Source: an uncultured Taibaiella sp. (GTDB taxonomy: Bacteria > Bacteroidota > Bacteroidia > Chitinophagales > Chitinophagaceae). From it: a DNA stretch of 8,365 nt. The position numbers and the translations under genes are program-made. Location: the NCBI GenBank assembly GCA_946886975.1, contig CAMPJV010000104.1, positions 1-8,365 of the forward strand, given 5' to 3'. Each line of letters opens with the position of its first letter. Position 1 is the stretch's first letter. This document shows positions 1 to 6,352 of the stretch, in pieces. Below the pieces are notes generated by a model, which searched no databases, had not been told where the DNA came from, and saw only the letters and a program-made list of their open reading frames with translations.

Positions 1-1280
1 ATATCCTCATTATCATTAGGGTTGATGGATAGTGCATCTGTTAACTCCTTTGCCGCGCCTGCCATTTCACTAAGCACAAGTACTCCGCGCCTGTCTTTTC
101 TGCTGGCGACAAACTCCTTCGAGACGAGGTTCATTCCGTCGCGCAAGGGTGTTATGAGGGCCAGGTGGCAGCTGGTATACATTGCAACCAGTTCATTGAA
201 CTCAAGATTCGCATATTGGTAGATCACGGGCTGCCACTGGATATTACCGATCCTGCTGTTTATGTCACCTATATATTCATCTATCATTTTCTTGCGTTCT
301 GCATATCTGCTGATACTGTCTCTCGATGGAACGACAACAAGTACAAAGACTACATGGCCAAGGTATTCAGGGTTACTGAGCAGGAAATGCTCGTAAGCTT
401 TAAGCCGGCTGAACACTCCTTTAGTGTAGTCCAGCCGGTCAGCCGAGAAGATGATTTTTTTGTTGTGAAACTGCTCCTGGAATTTTGTTCTTGACAGCGC
501 CACCTCTGTATCATCATAAGCGTCATTGAATTTTTGGTAGTCAATACTGATCGGAAACACATCAACTTTCACCAGCCTGCTGTGATATTGTAGCACGTGC
601 ATATCGTCTTCCAGCCCAAGGATCATCTGAGCGCATTTCAGGAAGTGCGTAGCATAATCTATTGTATGAAAGCCGATAAGGTCGGCGCTAAGTAGTCCGT
701 GCATAATGCCGTCCTGCCACTTTTTAGGCATAATCCTGAACAGCTCATAGGAAGGGAACGGGATATGAAGGAAAAAGCCGATCGTTACTGATGGCATTTC
801 CTTTCTAATCATACCTGCCAATGGCATGAGGTGATAGTCATGTATCCAAATCGTGTCACCAGGCCGTAAATGAGGAAGGATCGTATCTGTAAAGGTTTGG
901 TTTGCTTCAATGTAGCTGTCATAATAGTTTCCGTCAAACTCCGCGAAGGACGGGAAATAGTGGAACAAGGGCCATATGACGGAGTTCGATTGTCCGCTAT
1001 AGTAAGCTTCGTAGCATCGTTTGCCGATAAAGACAGGGAGGTATTTGTAGTGCTCATTCGTCATTTGCTGGTCGGCCTTTGTCCAGGTAGCGGGTGTGCA
1101 TCCCGGTGCCCCCGCCCAGCATACCTCATCGAACTCTGGCTTGTCTCTGTTCGCGTCATCGAACAAATAGCTGCTCAGTGCAGTAACCAGTCCCCCGTTG
1201 GATGAACTGACTTCTATTTTTTTATTTGTCTCCTGGACATTGATTGGCAGCCGGTTCGATACTATAAATAATCTTTTCAT
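1..1280 (-). CDS. otsA: Trehalose-6-phosphate synthase, GT20 family (3' end outside window)
   Basis: Cytosolic glycosyltransferase that joins glucose from a nucleotide sugar to glucose-6-phosphate to make trehalose-6-phosphate, a step towards the osmoprotectant trehalose. The frame is open from ATG 1278-1280 to the left edge, giving 426 whole codons. Family landmarks appear in order: SNRLP at residues 8-12, the NGGL loop at 28-31, IWPLFHY at 102-108, WIHDYHL at 145-151, GFFLHIPFPS at 168-177, the phosphate- and donor-binding DRLDYTKG at 281-288 (Arg282, Lys287), and LRDGMNLVSKEFVA at 379-392 with Glu389. LVLSEMAGAAKEL follows at 401-413. The usual WVGWPG is here WAGAPG (55-60), a mild departure. 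The start overlaps the stop of the upstream gene as ATGA, implying translational coupling. Because the end is missing, I cannot say whether a trehalose-phosphatase (OtsB) domain is fused behind it, as happens in some relatives. The family call is very secure. Confidence 0.96.
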   Translation of the reverse strand, partial: MKRLFIVSNRLPINVQETNKKIEVSSSNGGLVTALSSYLFDDANRDKPEFDEVCWAGAPGCTPATWTKADQQMTNEHYKYLPVFIGKRCYEAYYSGQSNSVIWPLFHYFPSFAEFDGNYYDSYIEANQTFTDTILPHLRPGDTIWIHDYHLMPLAGMIRKEMPSVTIGFFLHIPFPSYELFRIMPKKWQDGIMHGLLSADLIGFHTIDYATHFLKCAQMILGLEDDMHVLQYHSRLVKVDVFPISIDYQKFNDAYDDTEVALSRTKFQEQFHNKKIIFSADRLDYTKGVFSRLKAYEHFLLSNPEYLGHVVFVLVVVPSRDSISRYAERKKMIDEYIGDINSRIGNIQWQPVIYQYANLEFNELVAMYTSCHLALITPLRDGMNLVSKEFVASRKDRRGVLVLSEMAGAAKELTDALSINPNDNED

Positions 1281-1612
1281 AAGCGGGGATCTTCTGTTTT
1301 TTTGGGTTGGGTTACGTCTGTGTCAGCCTCTCTGAACTTTGCTATGTATTCGTAGATCAGCTTGGTCAGACTGCCCTGAAGGCTATTCGATTGCTCGGGG
1401 GCAGTCTTTTTGCAGTTCCTGAGTGCATTGTTCATTTCAATGGTCAGTTCACCCATCATCGTTTCAATCAGGTGATGTAGAACGCGGTTGCGTAATAGGG
1501 TGGTGCCGGCCAGGTACATTGACTTCTTTTCAAGGTATGCCTCCATATGTTCATTAAAAATCCGATCGGCGTTTTTTATGAACACAGCGACGTTATCGTC
1601 CGTATAGTTCAT
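1277..1612 (-). CDS. Unknown 111-residue helical protein coupled to otsA
   Basis: I do not recognise this protein. It is 111 residues, has no signal peptide or membrane segment, and looks almost entirely alpha-helical and charged, so a small cytosolic protein is likely. Residues 1-75 are rich in M, L, E, N and R with heptad-like spacing, and the last 15 residues are polar (TDVTQPKKTEDP). It starts at ATG 1610-1612 with a weak GGAA element 4 bases upstream. Its TGA stop overlaps the otsA ATG by one base step, so it is almost certainly the first gene of a two-gene unit with otsA. That coupling argues that it is real and works with trehalose synthesis or its control, for example as a binding or regulatory partner. 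This role is inference from position only. Confidence 0.72.
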   Translation of the reverse strand: MNYTDDNVAVFIKNADRIFNEHMEAYLEKKSMYLAGTTLLRNRVLHHLIETMMGELTIEMNNALRNCKKTAPEQSNSLQGSLTKLIYEYIAKFREADTDVTQPKKTEDPRL

Positions 1613-1644
1613 TAGTTCCGTGTTTAATTTGCGGTATGTAAATA

Positions 1645-1656
1645 GGCTAAATAGCC
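1645..1656. repeat. 12-bp near-palindrome upstream of the otsA unit
   Basis: GGCTA and TAGCC arms are separated by two A bases, lying 33 bp upstream of the start of the 111-residue gene and 13 bp before the opposite-facing end of the preceding gene. The two-base gap is too short for a stable RNA hairpin, so a protein-binding operator is more plausible than a terminator. It could also be chance. Confidence 0.25.
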
Positions 1657-1668
1657 GGGGATGTCACT

Positions 1669-2055
1669 TTAAAAGACCGGATGAGCAGGAGGTCCTCTTA
1701 ATGCTATCGCCGCGTCGGGTCGGTCGGAAATTTCAGTGTCGAAAAACTGAAAGTCTAGTTTGAAGTTTAATACGGTATGCGGCTCTGGCTGCGGAGAGGA
1801 CAGGCAACAGGAAATAATCTCACTGTTCTTTATCCTTTTGGTGATCTTAACAGTTGACTCCTTTTGGGACCCATCGTGATGGCTGTAATGATCCTCGGCT
1901 GCATTCTTTTGTAAAGGCTTGGTTGCTAAGGCCGTGCTTTTCAGGTCATAATTCTGTATCGAAGCCGCCCGTGTACCAAAGCCGCAAGACAGGTAGACGA
2001 GGGCGATGAAACAAATCGCTAAAACTGAACTGATATGGAAATGGTGCCTTCTCAA
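1669..2055 (-). CDS. Putative small exported protein, unknown function
   Basis: The 128-residue frame opens with a convincing Sec signal: basic and histidine residues at 2-6, a hydrophobic core at about 9-24 (SSVLAICFIALVYLSC), then GFGTRAAS, which would suit signal peptidase I cleavage after the A at residue 30 or 31. An alternative is lipidation at Cys24 (YLSC). The mature part is polar, with a CC pair at 82-83 and a beta-like stretch at 94-108 (HTVLNFKLDFQFFDT). I recognise no family. The only usable start is TTG 2053-2055, with AGGA directly adjacent, which is poor spacing. A TAACTTTG box (2061-2068) sits so close that transcription might begin near the start codon. No competing frame of any length exists on the opposite strand. 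It reads away from the antiporter operon and towards the otsA unit. I think it is real because of the signal peptide, but start and function are uncertain. Confidence 0.5.
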   Translation of the reverse strand: MRRHHFHISSVLAICFIALVYLSCGFGTRAASIQNYDLKSTALATKPLQKNAAEDHYSHHDGSQKESTVKITKRIKNSEIISCCLSSPQPEPHTVLNFKLDFQFFDTEISDRPDAAIALRGPPAHPVF

Positions 2056-2060
2056 TCCTG

Positions 2061-2068
2061 CAAAGTTA
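2061..2068 (-). promoter_or_regulatory. Candidate Bacteroidota -7 box (TAACTTTG)
   Basis: On the minus strand this is an exact TAnnTTTG match, the -7 element of the primary sigma factor in Bacteroidota. No TTTG -33 element lies 19-21 bases upstream, so only half of the promoter is supported. It would start transcription at about the first codon of the exported-protein gene, implying either a leaderless message or a chance match. Confidence 0.25.
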
Positions 2069-2150
2069 CGGAATGTAGTCTAATCGGTTTTTACAGGCAG
2101 TTGATGCGCTGGTGTTAAGGCTTTTGCGAGCCTGATCCCTGCATGCCTTA

Positions 2151-2173
2151 TAATATCTAACGGACTGATATTA
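2151..2173. repeat. Inverted repeat TAATATC-N9-GATATTA
   Basis: Two perfect 7-base arms (2151-2157 and 2167-2173) are separated by nine bases. The arms are AT-rich and the whole element spans about two helical turns, the usual geometry of a dimeric regulator's operator. It has no T-run on either side, so it is not a typical terminator. No known regulator consensus is recognised. Confidence 0.4.
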
Positions 2174-2290
2174 GTATCATTAGTGTCTGTTTGCATGTGC
2201 TGCATTTTAGTATTTGTGCTTAATGGTTCTTTAATCTGAACATAAATCATCTGTTGACTCTGACCTATTTGTTCCATTACTTTATGCGTT

Positions 2291-2314
2291 CGTCAATAAG
2301 TCCTAAGTTTGACG
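2291..2314. repeat. Inverted repeat CGTCAA-N12-TTGACG
   Basis: Perfect 6-base arms (2291-2296 and 2309-2314) enclose 12 bases. The right arm overlaps the TTTG of the proposed -33 element of the lipoprotein promoter, so a protein bound here would be placed to block or guide RNA polymerase. It starts 48 bp upstream of the lipoprotein's ATG. Confidence 0.4.
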
Positions 2315-2338
2315 CTCTATCTAAATTGATGTTTTTTG
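2308..2338 (+). promoter_or_regulatory. Possible promoter of the lipoprotein-antiporter operon
   Basis: TTTG at 2308-2311 is followed after 19 bases by GTTTTTTG (2331-2338), which keeps the TTTG half of the Bacteroidota TAnnTTTG -7 box but lacks its TA. Transcription would begin about 15-20 bases ahead of the ATG at 2362. The match is partial and the call is tentative. Confidence 0.3.
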
Positions 2339-2361
2339 TCTTTCACCCTAAATTCCTGCGG

Positions 2362-2931
2362 ATGAAAATTGGTTATGTTGTTGTTTTGATGCTCTTATTA
2401 ACTACTGCCTGTGATCAGCGTGATGGTGAGAAGGATATCCAGACCATTCGTGAGGAGTTACAGGAAAAAGAGATCGCTCTTCAACTTTGGTCTCAGCAGT
2501 TGTCGGAGAGAGAGAACGCGCTTATAGAGCGTGAGCGTCAGCTGGATAGCACGGCCAGAATATACGATTCAGTGGGAACCTATAACCCTGAGATTATAGG
2601 AAAATGGACAGCGTCCATGACTTGTACGGAAACAAACTGCGAAGGTTCCGCAATCGGCGACATAAAGACCGAGCAATGGACATTCTCATACGAAGGAAAT
2701 CTGGTAGTTGTTCAGGCCTACGTCGGCAAAAAGCTTGTACGGGTCTATAAGGGTAAGCTGAAAACGAACCGCCTCGAACTGGCGATTGAACGAAAATCCC
2801 TGGACGAAGCAGCTATGACTGCGACGCTCACGTTAGCTGCGCCCGGCCGGATGGAGGGGCAGAGAGAGATAGTGCAGCCAGCCGGATGTCGGGTGGTCTA
2901 TGATTTAAAGCTTCTTAAGTCCACCCCTTAA
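2362..2931 (+). CDS. Coiled-coil envelope lipoprotein, function unknown
   Basis: A 189-residue protein starting at ATG 2362-2364. This start is chosen over upstream in-frame codons because it gives an ideal short lipoprotein signal, with hydrophobic residues 4-13 and a TTAC lipobox making Cys17 the lipidated residue. Residues about 22-66 form a strongly charged heptad pattern (IREELQEKEIALQLWSQQL and onward), most likely a coiled coil. Residues about 78-189 look like a beta-rich domain starting GKWTASMTCTETNCEGSA, with Cys88 and Cys93 possibly bonded and a third Cys176 near the end. I recall similar hypothetical lipoproteins in Bacteroidota but no assigned function. It lies 8 bp ahead of the antiporter on the same strand, so the two are probably co-transcribed. 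It may act at the envelope as a sensor or accessory of the transporter, which is inference. The membrane leaflet it occupies is not determined. Confidence 0.85.
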   Translation: MKIGYVVVLMLLLTTACDQRDGEKDIQTIREELQEKEIALQLWSQQLSERENALIERERQLDSTARIYDSVGTYNPEIIGKWTASMTCTETNCEGSAIGDIKTEQWTFSYEGNLVVVQAYVGKKLVRVYKGKLKTNRLELAIERKSLDEAAMTATLTLAAPGRMEGQREIVQPAGCRVVYDLKLLKSTP

Positions 2932-2939
2932 TCCTCTCT

Positions 2940-5099
2940 ATGGTTTTCCTTACAGCAATAGATTTTTCTCTGCCGCTTAAGAACCCTGTGATCGTCTTTT
3001 CACTGGTGCTGTTTATCATCCTGTTCGCACCCATTGTCTTTGAAAGACTAAAGGTTCCTCACATCATTGGATTGATACTGGCCGGCGTGATCGTTGGGCC
3101 TCATGGACTGAACCTCTTGTTGCGTGACAGTGCTATCGTGCTCTTTGGAACAGTCGGCCTGATCTACATCATGTTTACTGCTGGCTTGGAAATCGACATC
3201 GAGGAGTTTAAGCGCAATCGTGTCCAAAGCTTTGTATTTGGACTGTTCACCTTTGCTGTTCCGCTGGCTATGGGTGCGTTTGCTGCTTATTATATCCTCC
3301 GCTTTAGCTTGTTTTCTTCAATTCTGCTGGGCAGCATGCTATCCTCCCACACGTTGCTTGCGTATCCTATTGTAAGGAAGTATGGCATCGCCCGCATAAG
3401 GTCTGTCACGCTTACTATCGGCGGCACTATAGTTACAGATATTCTGGCGCTGCTGGTGCTTGCTGCCATCTCCGGAATGACCAAGGGTTCTATAGGCACG
3501 GCCTTCTGGATAGGTCTTGCTGTAAGCTCGCTGATGTTTGGGGGGATCATCTTTCTCATTTTTCCCCTGATAGCTCGGTGGTTTTTCAAAAAATTCGAAG
3601 ATCATGTATCTCAGTACATTTTCGTCCTCGCCATGGTTTTTCTCGGATCCTTTCTGGCAGAACTGGCCGGGCTGGAAGCTATTATTGGGGCGTTCTTGTC
3701 TGGTCTGGCGCTGAACAGGTTCATACCAAACCACTCTCCGCTCATGAACAGGATAGAGTTTGTGGGTAATGCCTTTTTCATTCCTTTTTTCCTGATCAGC
3801 GTGGGTATGCTCGTTGACATCTCTGTTTTGTTCAAAGGATGGAATGCGTTAGAGGTCGCAGGGGTAATGATTGTGCTCGCTATATTGTCAAAGTTCATCG
3901 CTGCATGGCTGACACAGAAGACATTCAGGCTGTCTCATAATGAGGGGCGGATGATCTTTGGGCTTAGCAACGCAAGGGTTGGGGCCACTCTTGCTGTTGT
4001 GCTTGTAGGTTACAACATTATCATCGCAGAAACTGAAAGTGGAGACCCTATAAGGTTACTCAGTGAGGATGTGCTGAATGGTGCTGTCCTCATGATACTG
4101 GTCACCTGCACTATCAGTTCGTTCATTGTGGAAAAGGTTTCTGGAAAAATGTCGCTGGAGGAGGCTGGCCGTGATTCGGTGAACACGGATGAAAACGAGA
4201 AAGTGCTGATCTCACTCGCTTACCCTGAGACCGTTACCGAGCTTGTTGACCTTGGAATGATGCTGAAGTCTGATAATAGTGCTGTTCCTGTTTTTGCACT
4301 TCATGTTACGGATGATGAAAACGAGATTGATAATGCTTCCGACAGTGGTAGGAAAATGATGGAGAAAGCAGTGACGCATGCAGCAGCCGGAGGAAATACT
4401 ATTACCCCTCTCTCTCGCTATGATGTGAACGTTGGCAACGGTATTATTTATACTATCAAGGAGCAGAATGTTACGGATGTACTGATCGGCCTGCACCATG
4501 ATGCGGAAAAGGAAAGCTTCCTGGGCCATAAGGCGGAAGCTATTCTGAGGAGAGTCCTGGAGACGGTATACATCTATAAGCCTTTGCAGCCATTCAATAC
4601 CCTGAAAAGACTGTTGGTTGCGGTGCCTCCCAAGGCGGAACTGGAGCCTGGCTTCGTCCATTGGGTGGATAAGTTATTTGCGATAGCAAGAAGGTCAGGG
4701 CTGCCGCTGTTCTTCTATGCACTACAGAAAACACTGAGCGAGATACGGAATTTGGCTGTGAGCCAGCCTGGGGCTCCTTCAGCATCATATAAGGAGTTTG
4801 CTGACTGGCAGGATCTGACCTTGGTGACGAGGGAACTGAAGGATGATGACTTGTTTGTCATTATCTCTTCCCGCCAAGGCTATGATTCTTATAACGCTTC
4901 TCTGGCCGAACTTCCAGAGCATCTCAATGCGGGCTTCGCGAAGAACGGTTTTATCATTCTCTATCCATCACAACTGCAGGCCGGCATCAACATGGCGGAC
5001 GTCCAGCATGTAAATGGTCAGTTGCTGGATACTATTTCAGAAAAAATAGAGGCGATTGGCGAAACAGGAAAAAAGCTCTTCAGGAAGAGAAGAAGCTGA
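2940..5099 (+). CDS. CPA2/Kef-type cation:proton antiporter with USP-like C-terminal tail
   Basis: An inner-membrane monovalent cation/proton exchanger of 719 residues. Residues about 12-400 are strongly hydrophobic with roughly 12 membrane segments and show family signatures: VPHIIGLILAGVIVGPHGLNLL (39-60), MFTAGLEIDIEEFKRN (78-93), SSHTLLAYPIVRKYGI (135-150), GGTIVTDILALLVLA (161-175) and LEAIIGAFLSGLALNR (245-260). The paired ion-site position in the unwound helix is Thr166-Asp167, one acidic residue rather than two. This resembles Kef-type members more than the electrogenic Asp-Asp exchangers, so K+ or Na+ selectivity cannot be fixed from sequence. The cytosolic tail (about 415-719) has no Rossmann GxGxxG motif of a TrkA-N/RCK domain. 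Instead it looks like two alpha/beta universal-stress-protein-like halves (about 420-548 and 555-690), followed by a basic end (KKLFRKRRS). There is no Shine-Dalgarno sequence at ATG 2940. It probably serves pH or salt homeostasis. Confidence 0.93.
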   Translation: MVFLTAIDFSLPLKNPVIVFSLVLFIILFAPIVFERLKVPHIIGLILAGVIVGPHGLNLLLRDSAIVLFGTVGLIYIMFTAGLEIDIEEFKRNRVQSFVFGLFTFAVPLAMGAFAAYYILRFSLFSSILLGSMLSSHTLLAYPIVRKYGIARIRSVTLTIGGTIVTDILALLVLAAISGMTKGSIGTAFWIGLAVSSLMFGGIIFLIFPLIARWFFKKFEDHVSQYIFVLAMVFLGSFLAELAGLEAIIGAFLSGLALNRFIPNHSPLMNRIEFVGNAFFIPFFLISVGMLVDISVLFKGWNALEVAGVMIVLAILSKFIAAWLTQKTFRLSHNEGRMIFGLSNARVGATLAVVLVGYNIIIAETESGDPIRLLSEDVLNGAVLMILVTCTISSFIVEKVSGKMSLEEAGRDSVNTDENEKVLISLAYPETVTELVDLGMMLKSDNSAVPVFALHVTDDENEIDNASDSGRKMMEKAVTHAAAGGNTITPLSRYDVNVGNGIIYTIKEQNVTDVLIGLHHDAEKESFLGHKAEAILRRVLETVYIYKPLQPFNTLKRLLVAVPPKAELEPGFVHWVDKLFAIARRSGLPLFFYALQKTLSEIRNLAVSQPGAPSASYKEFADWQDLTLVTRELKDDDLFVIISSRQGYDSYNASLAELPEHLNAGFAKNGFIILYPSQLQAGINMADVQHVNGQLLDTISEKIEAIGETGKKLFRKRRS

Positions 5100-5134
5100 T
5101 TTGTCGTGCATCTATGACTTCTACGGAGCTTCTT
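5090..5134. terminator. Possible bidirectional terminator between convergent genes
   Basis: AAGAAGCT (5090-5097) and AGCTTCTT (5127-5134) form a perfect 8-bp stem around a 29-base loop. It spans the 21-bp gap between the antiporter stop (5097-5099) and the stop of the opposite-strand gene (5121-5123). The loop is long and no clear T-run follows on either side, so intrinsic termination would be weak. Position between convergent genes is the main support. Confidence 0.3.
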
Positions 5135-5519
5135 TCCCTGCTTCTGTGTCAGTGAGCCAGTTTTGCTTGTCCTTCAGGCTTTTTTTGAGCTCGGTTATTT
5201 CGTCTTCATCTGTGATCAGCTTTCCCGACAGGTTGTTTGCCGTAAAGAGTTGCCGCATGATCTGTTCCATGCCGGCTTTGCTTGAACCCTTCACACGCAT
5301 AACGGCAACAACTGTATTCTGCCTGTTTACCCATGCCTGGTAAATTTCATCCTGAATAGTGGTAGCTATAAAAAACGGCTGCATTGTTGCAGTTGCAAAG
5401 GTGTCTGCTCCGGCCGACTGCACCCGGTAAAATGAGATACGGTCGTCAGCATTGTCTGAACAGCGCACAAACACTATCGTTAGCATGACGGATATGATGA
5501 TGAACCAAAGTACTCTCAT
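5121..5519 (-). CDS. Small membrane-anchored or exported protein, unknown
   Basis: I do not recognise this 132-residue protein. Starting at ATG 5517-5519 it opens with a hydrophobic export or anchor segment (residues 4-18, LWFIIISVMLTIVFV), then Arg19-Cys20. A cysteine there hints at a lipoprotein, but FVRC is a poor lipobox, so an N-terminal anchor is equally likely. The mature part (21-132) has a beta-like stretch with QPFFIATTIQDEIYQAWVN (47-65) and VVAVMRV (70-76), then a charged helix with a possible short coiled coil at about 104-121. A longer frame from TTG 5606 adds 29 residues that resemble no export signal. That TTG does have AGGAA just upstream, so the longer form cannot be excluded. 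It is transcribed alone, towards the antiporter. It may act on the periplasmic side of the envelope, but its role is unknown. Confidence 0.7.
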   Translation of the reverse strand: MRVLWFIIISVMLTIVFVRCSDNADDRISFYRVQSAGADTFATATMQPFFIATTIQDEIYQAWVNRQNTVVAVMRVKGSSKAGMEQIMRQLFTANNLSGKLITDEDEITELKKSLKDKQNWLTDTEAGKEAP

Positions 5520-5522
5520 AAA

Positions 5523-5537
5523 AACGATAGCGTCGTT
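5523..5537. repeat. Small hairpin just ahead of the 132-residue gene
   Basis: AACGA (5523-5527) and TCGTT (5533-5537) are separated by five bases and end three bases before the ATG at 5519. In the message a 5-bp stem would sit where a ribosome docks, so it could modulate translation. The stem is short and may be chance. Confidence 0.22.
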
Positions 5538-5593
5538 AGTATTCCTTAATGTGCCCTGAAGGCAAATTCTGTGAAAAGATCCGGCTAATGATC

Positions 5594-5625
5594 CAAAAAG
5601 ATACAATTAATTTCCTCAACTCAAA
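5594..5625 (-). promoter_or_regulatory. Candidate promoter of the 132-residue gene
   Basis: On the minus strand TTTG (5622-5625) is followed after exactly 20 bases by TCTTTTTG (5594-5601). This matches the Bacteroidota pattern TTTG-N19-21-TAnnTTTG with one mismatch at the A. Transcription would begin near 5587, leaving a leader of about 70 bases before the ATG at 5519. If correct, this favours the ATG over the TTG at 5606, which would be upstream of the transcript start. Confidence 0.4.
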
Positions 5626-5652
5626 ATTGATGCAAAGGAGCTTAATGCCGTC

Positions 5653-5871
5653 TTAATATGGCTGCTTTTTTGCTAGAAGCTTACCATACGCGAATAGGAG
5701 ACTAACTCTACGCGGAGCAGCAAGCTGGGAGAGGCTTGCAAAGCATTCCTCCCATGTAACGTCCATCAATCGGGGACCGTATACACTAACTTGATGGTTT
5801 CTAAAGGTCAATTGATCAGCTAAGGTGCTAATGGCCGATTGCAGTCCCGCTGCACGCAAGACGGACCTGAA
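5653..5871 (-). pseudogene. Probable remnant of a NarL-type sensor histidine kinase
   Basis: The frame between TGA 5872-5874 and TAA 5653-5655 has no good start codon but reads like a slice of a HisKA_3/HATPase_c kinase. RSVLRAAGLQSAISTLADQL, then NHQVSVYG, resembles the segment between the phospho-accepting helices and the ATPase domain of family members (R-L-P-L-GL-AI-L, then V-V-YG). WEECFASLSQL fits the following E-LFRI-QEL helix. AAPRRVSLLFAYG fits the next A-A-RRV-L-YG strand. The stretch that should lie between the last two blocks, the N-N-KHA part of the ATP-binding N-box, is missing. The H-box, G-box and everything else are absent as well. I infer a decayed fragment that makes no functional kinase. 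The similarity is by eye from memory of the family, so it could still be a chance open frame. Confidence 0.35.
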
Positions 5872-5912
5872 TCACGGTGGGTTTCCCCTGGTTCTCAGGT
5901 GTTTTCTTAATC

Positions 5913-6326
5913 TCAGGGACTAATTTTGATATAGCCCCAGCCGAGTTTTTGTTTTGAAATGATTTCATAAATGCCGTCTGGCACTATTTCCACGCCCTCC
6001 ACAAGTTGGTCAGGACGAATATTATTCCTTTTCATCGTCCCCGCACAAACTTTGAAGCTTGCCCTGTTATTCCTGGATAGTTCCCCAATGTCAGCGGAGA
6101 ATTTTGACTGATCCTTAAGGACAAACGCTATTGCTCCTCCGTAGATCACGACCTCAAGTTTAGCGTCTTTACGCTCGCCGGAAATGCCCTTCACTTGTCG
6201 TATCACAGTCTTTTGTGCATTTGTATCACCGCTTGTAATGTCAAAAACAACGTTGTACTCCGGTGTTTGTGCAAATGTCACAAAGCTAAAGACCAGAAGT
6301 GCGGAGAGCAGAATAAGTTTTTTCAT
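5913..6326 (-). CDS. Sec-exported DsrE/DsrF-family protein
   Basis: A 137-residue protein starting at ATG 6324-6326 with a classic Sec signal (MKKLILLSALLVFSFVTFAQ, probable cleavage before or after Gln20), so the mature protein is periplasmic. The mature part shows the DsrE-like layout: YNVVFDITSGDTNAQKTVIRQV (24-45), a second strand LEVVIYGGAIAFVLKD (57-72), then FKVCAGTMKRNNI (91-103) with the single cysteine Cys94, and VEGVEIVPDGIYEIISKQKLGWGYIKISP to the end. In DsrE-family sulfur-trafficking proteins the equivalent cysteine can carry sulfane sulfur, and Cys94 is the obvious candidate here. It follows the TsdA-like cytochrome gene by 26 bp on the same strand, so it is probably the last gene of that operon. 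Family membership is firm. Sulfur binding, and any partnership with the cytochrome, are inferred. Confidence 0.88.
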   Translation of the reverse strand: MKKLILLSALLVFSFVTFAQTPEYNVVFDITSGDTNAQKTVIRQVKGISGERKDAKLEVVIYGGAIAFVLKDQSKFSADIGELSRNNRASFKVCAGTMKRNNIRPDQLVEGVEIVPDGIYEIISKQKLGWGYIKISP

Positions 6327-6352
6327 GTCAGATATTGTTGAGGTTTCAGAGG

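Larger units (their letters stand above)
2056..2361. other. Divergent intergenic region, about 306 bp
   Basis: This spacer separates the minus-strand exported-protein gene from the plus-strand lipoprotein and antiporter pair. It contains a 65-codon minus-strand open frame (2080-2277) of low-complexity, unfamiliar sequence that I do not accept as a gene. It also has two inverted repeats (2151-2173 and 2291-2314) and a possible plus-strand promoter (2308-2338). The layout fits a regulatory region serving divergent transcription. No RNA gene or riboswitch is recognisable. Confidence 0.5.
5520..5912. other. Gene-poor stretch, about 390 bp
   Basis: No intact gene is visible between the DsrE-family gene and the 132-residue gene. 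The stretch holds a candidate promoter (5594-5625), a short hairpin (5523-5537), and a minus-strand fragment resembling a sensor histidine kinase (5653-5871). Immediately after the DsrE stop there are two CCTGAGA direct repeats and a weak CCTG/CAGG hairpin (about 5888-5900), without a T-run. I see no convincing terminator for the three-gene sulfur cluster. Confidence 0.5.

Noticed and set aside
2080..2277. 65-codon minus-strand frame in the divergent spacer
   Set aside because: Low-complexity, unfamiliar sequence with no export signal or domain. It covers an inverted repeat and sits where regulatory DNA is expected. It could be a small gene, but nothing supports it beyond being open.
2254..2361. 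Upstream extension of the lipoprotein to ATG 2254
   Set aside because: It would put 36 residues before an otherwise standard lipoprotein signal and run through the proposed promoter and inverted repeat.
3290..3898. Several open frames on the opposite strand of the antiporter gene
   Set aside because: They are shadows of a clearly coding gene with strong family motifs, and their translations resemble no protein.
5860..5912. CTGAGA and nearby bases suggesting a TPP or cobalamin riboswitch
   Set aside because: Only isolated short matches are present. The other conserved blocks and stems are missing, and no vitamin-related gene lies downstream.
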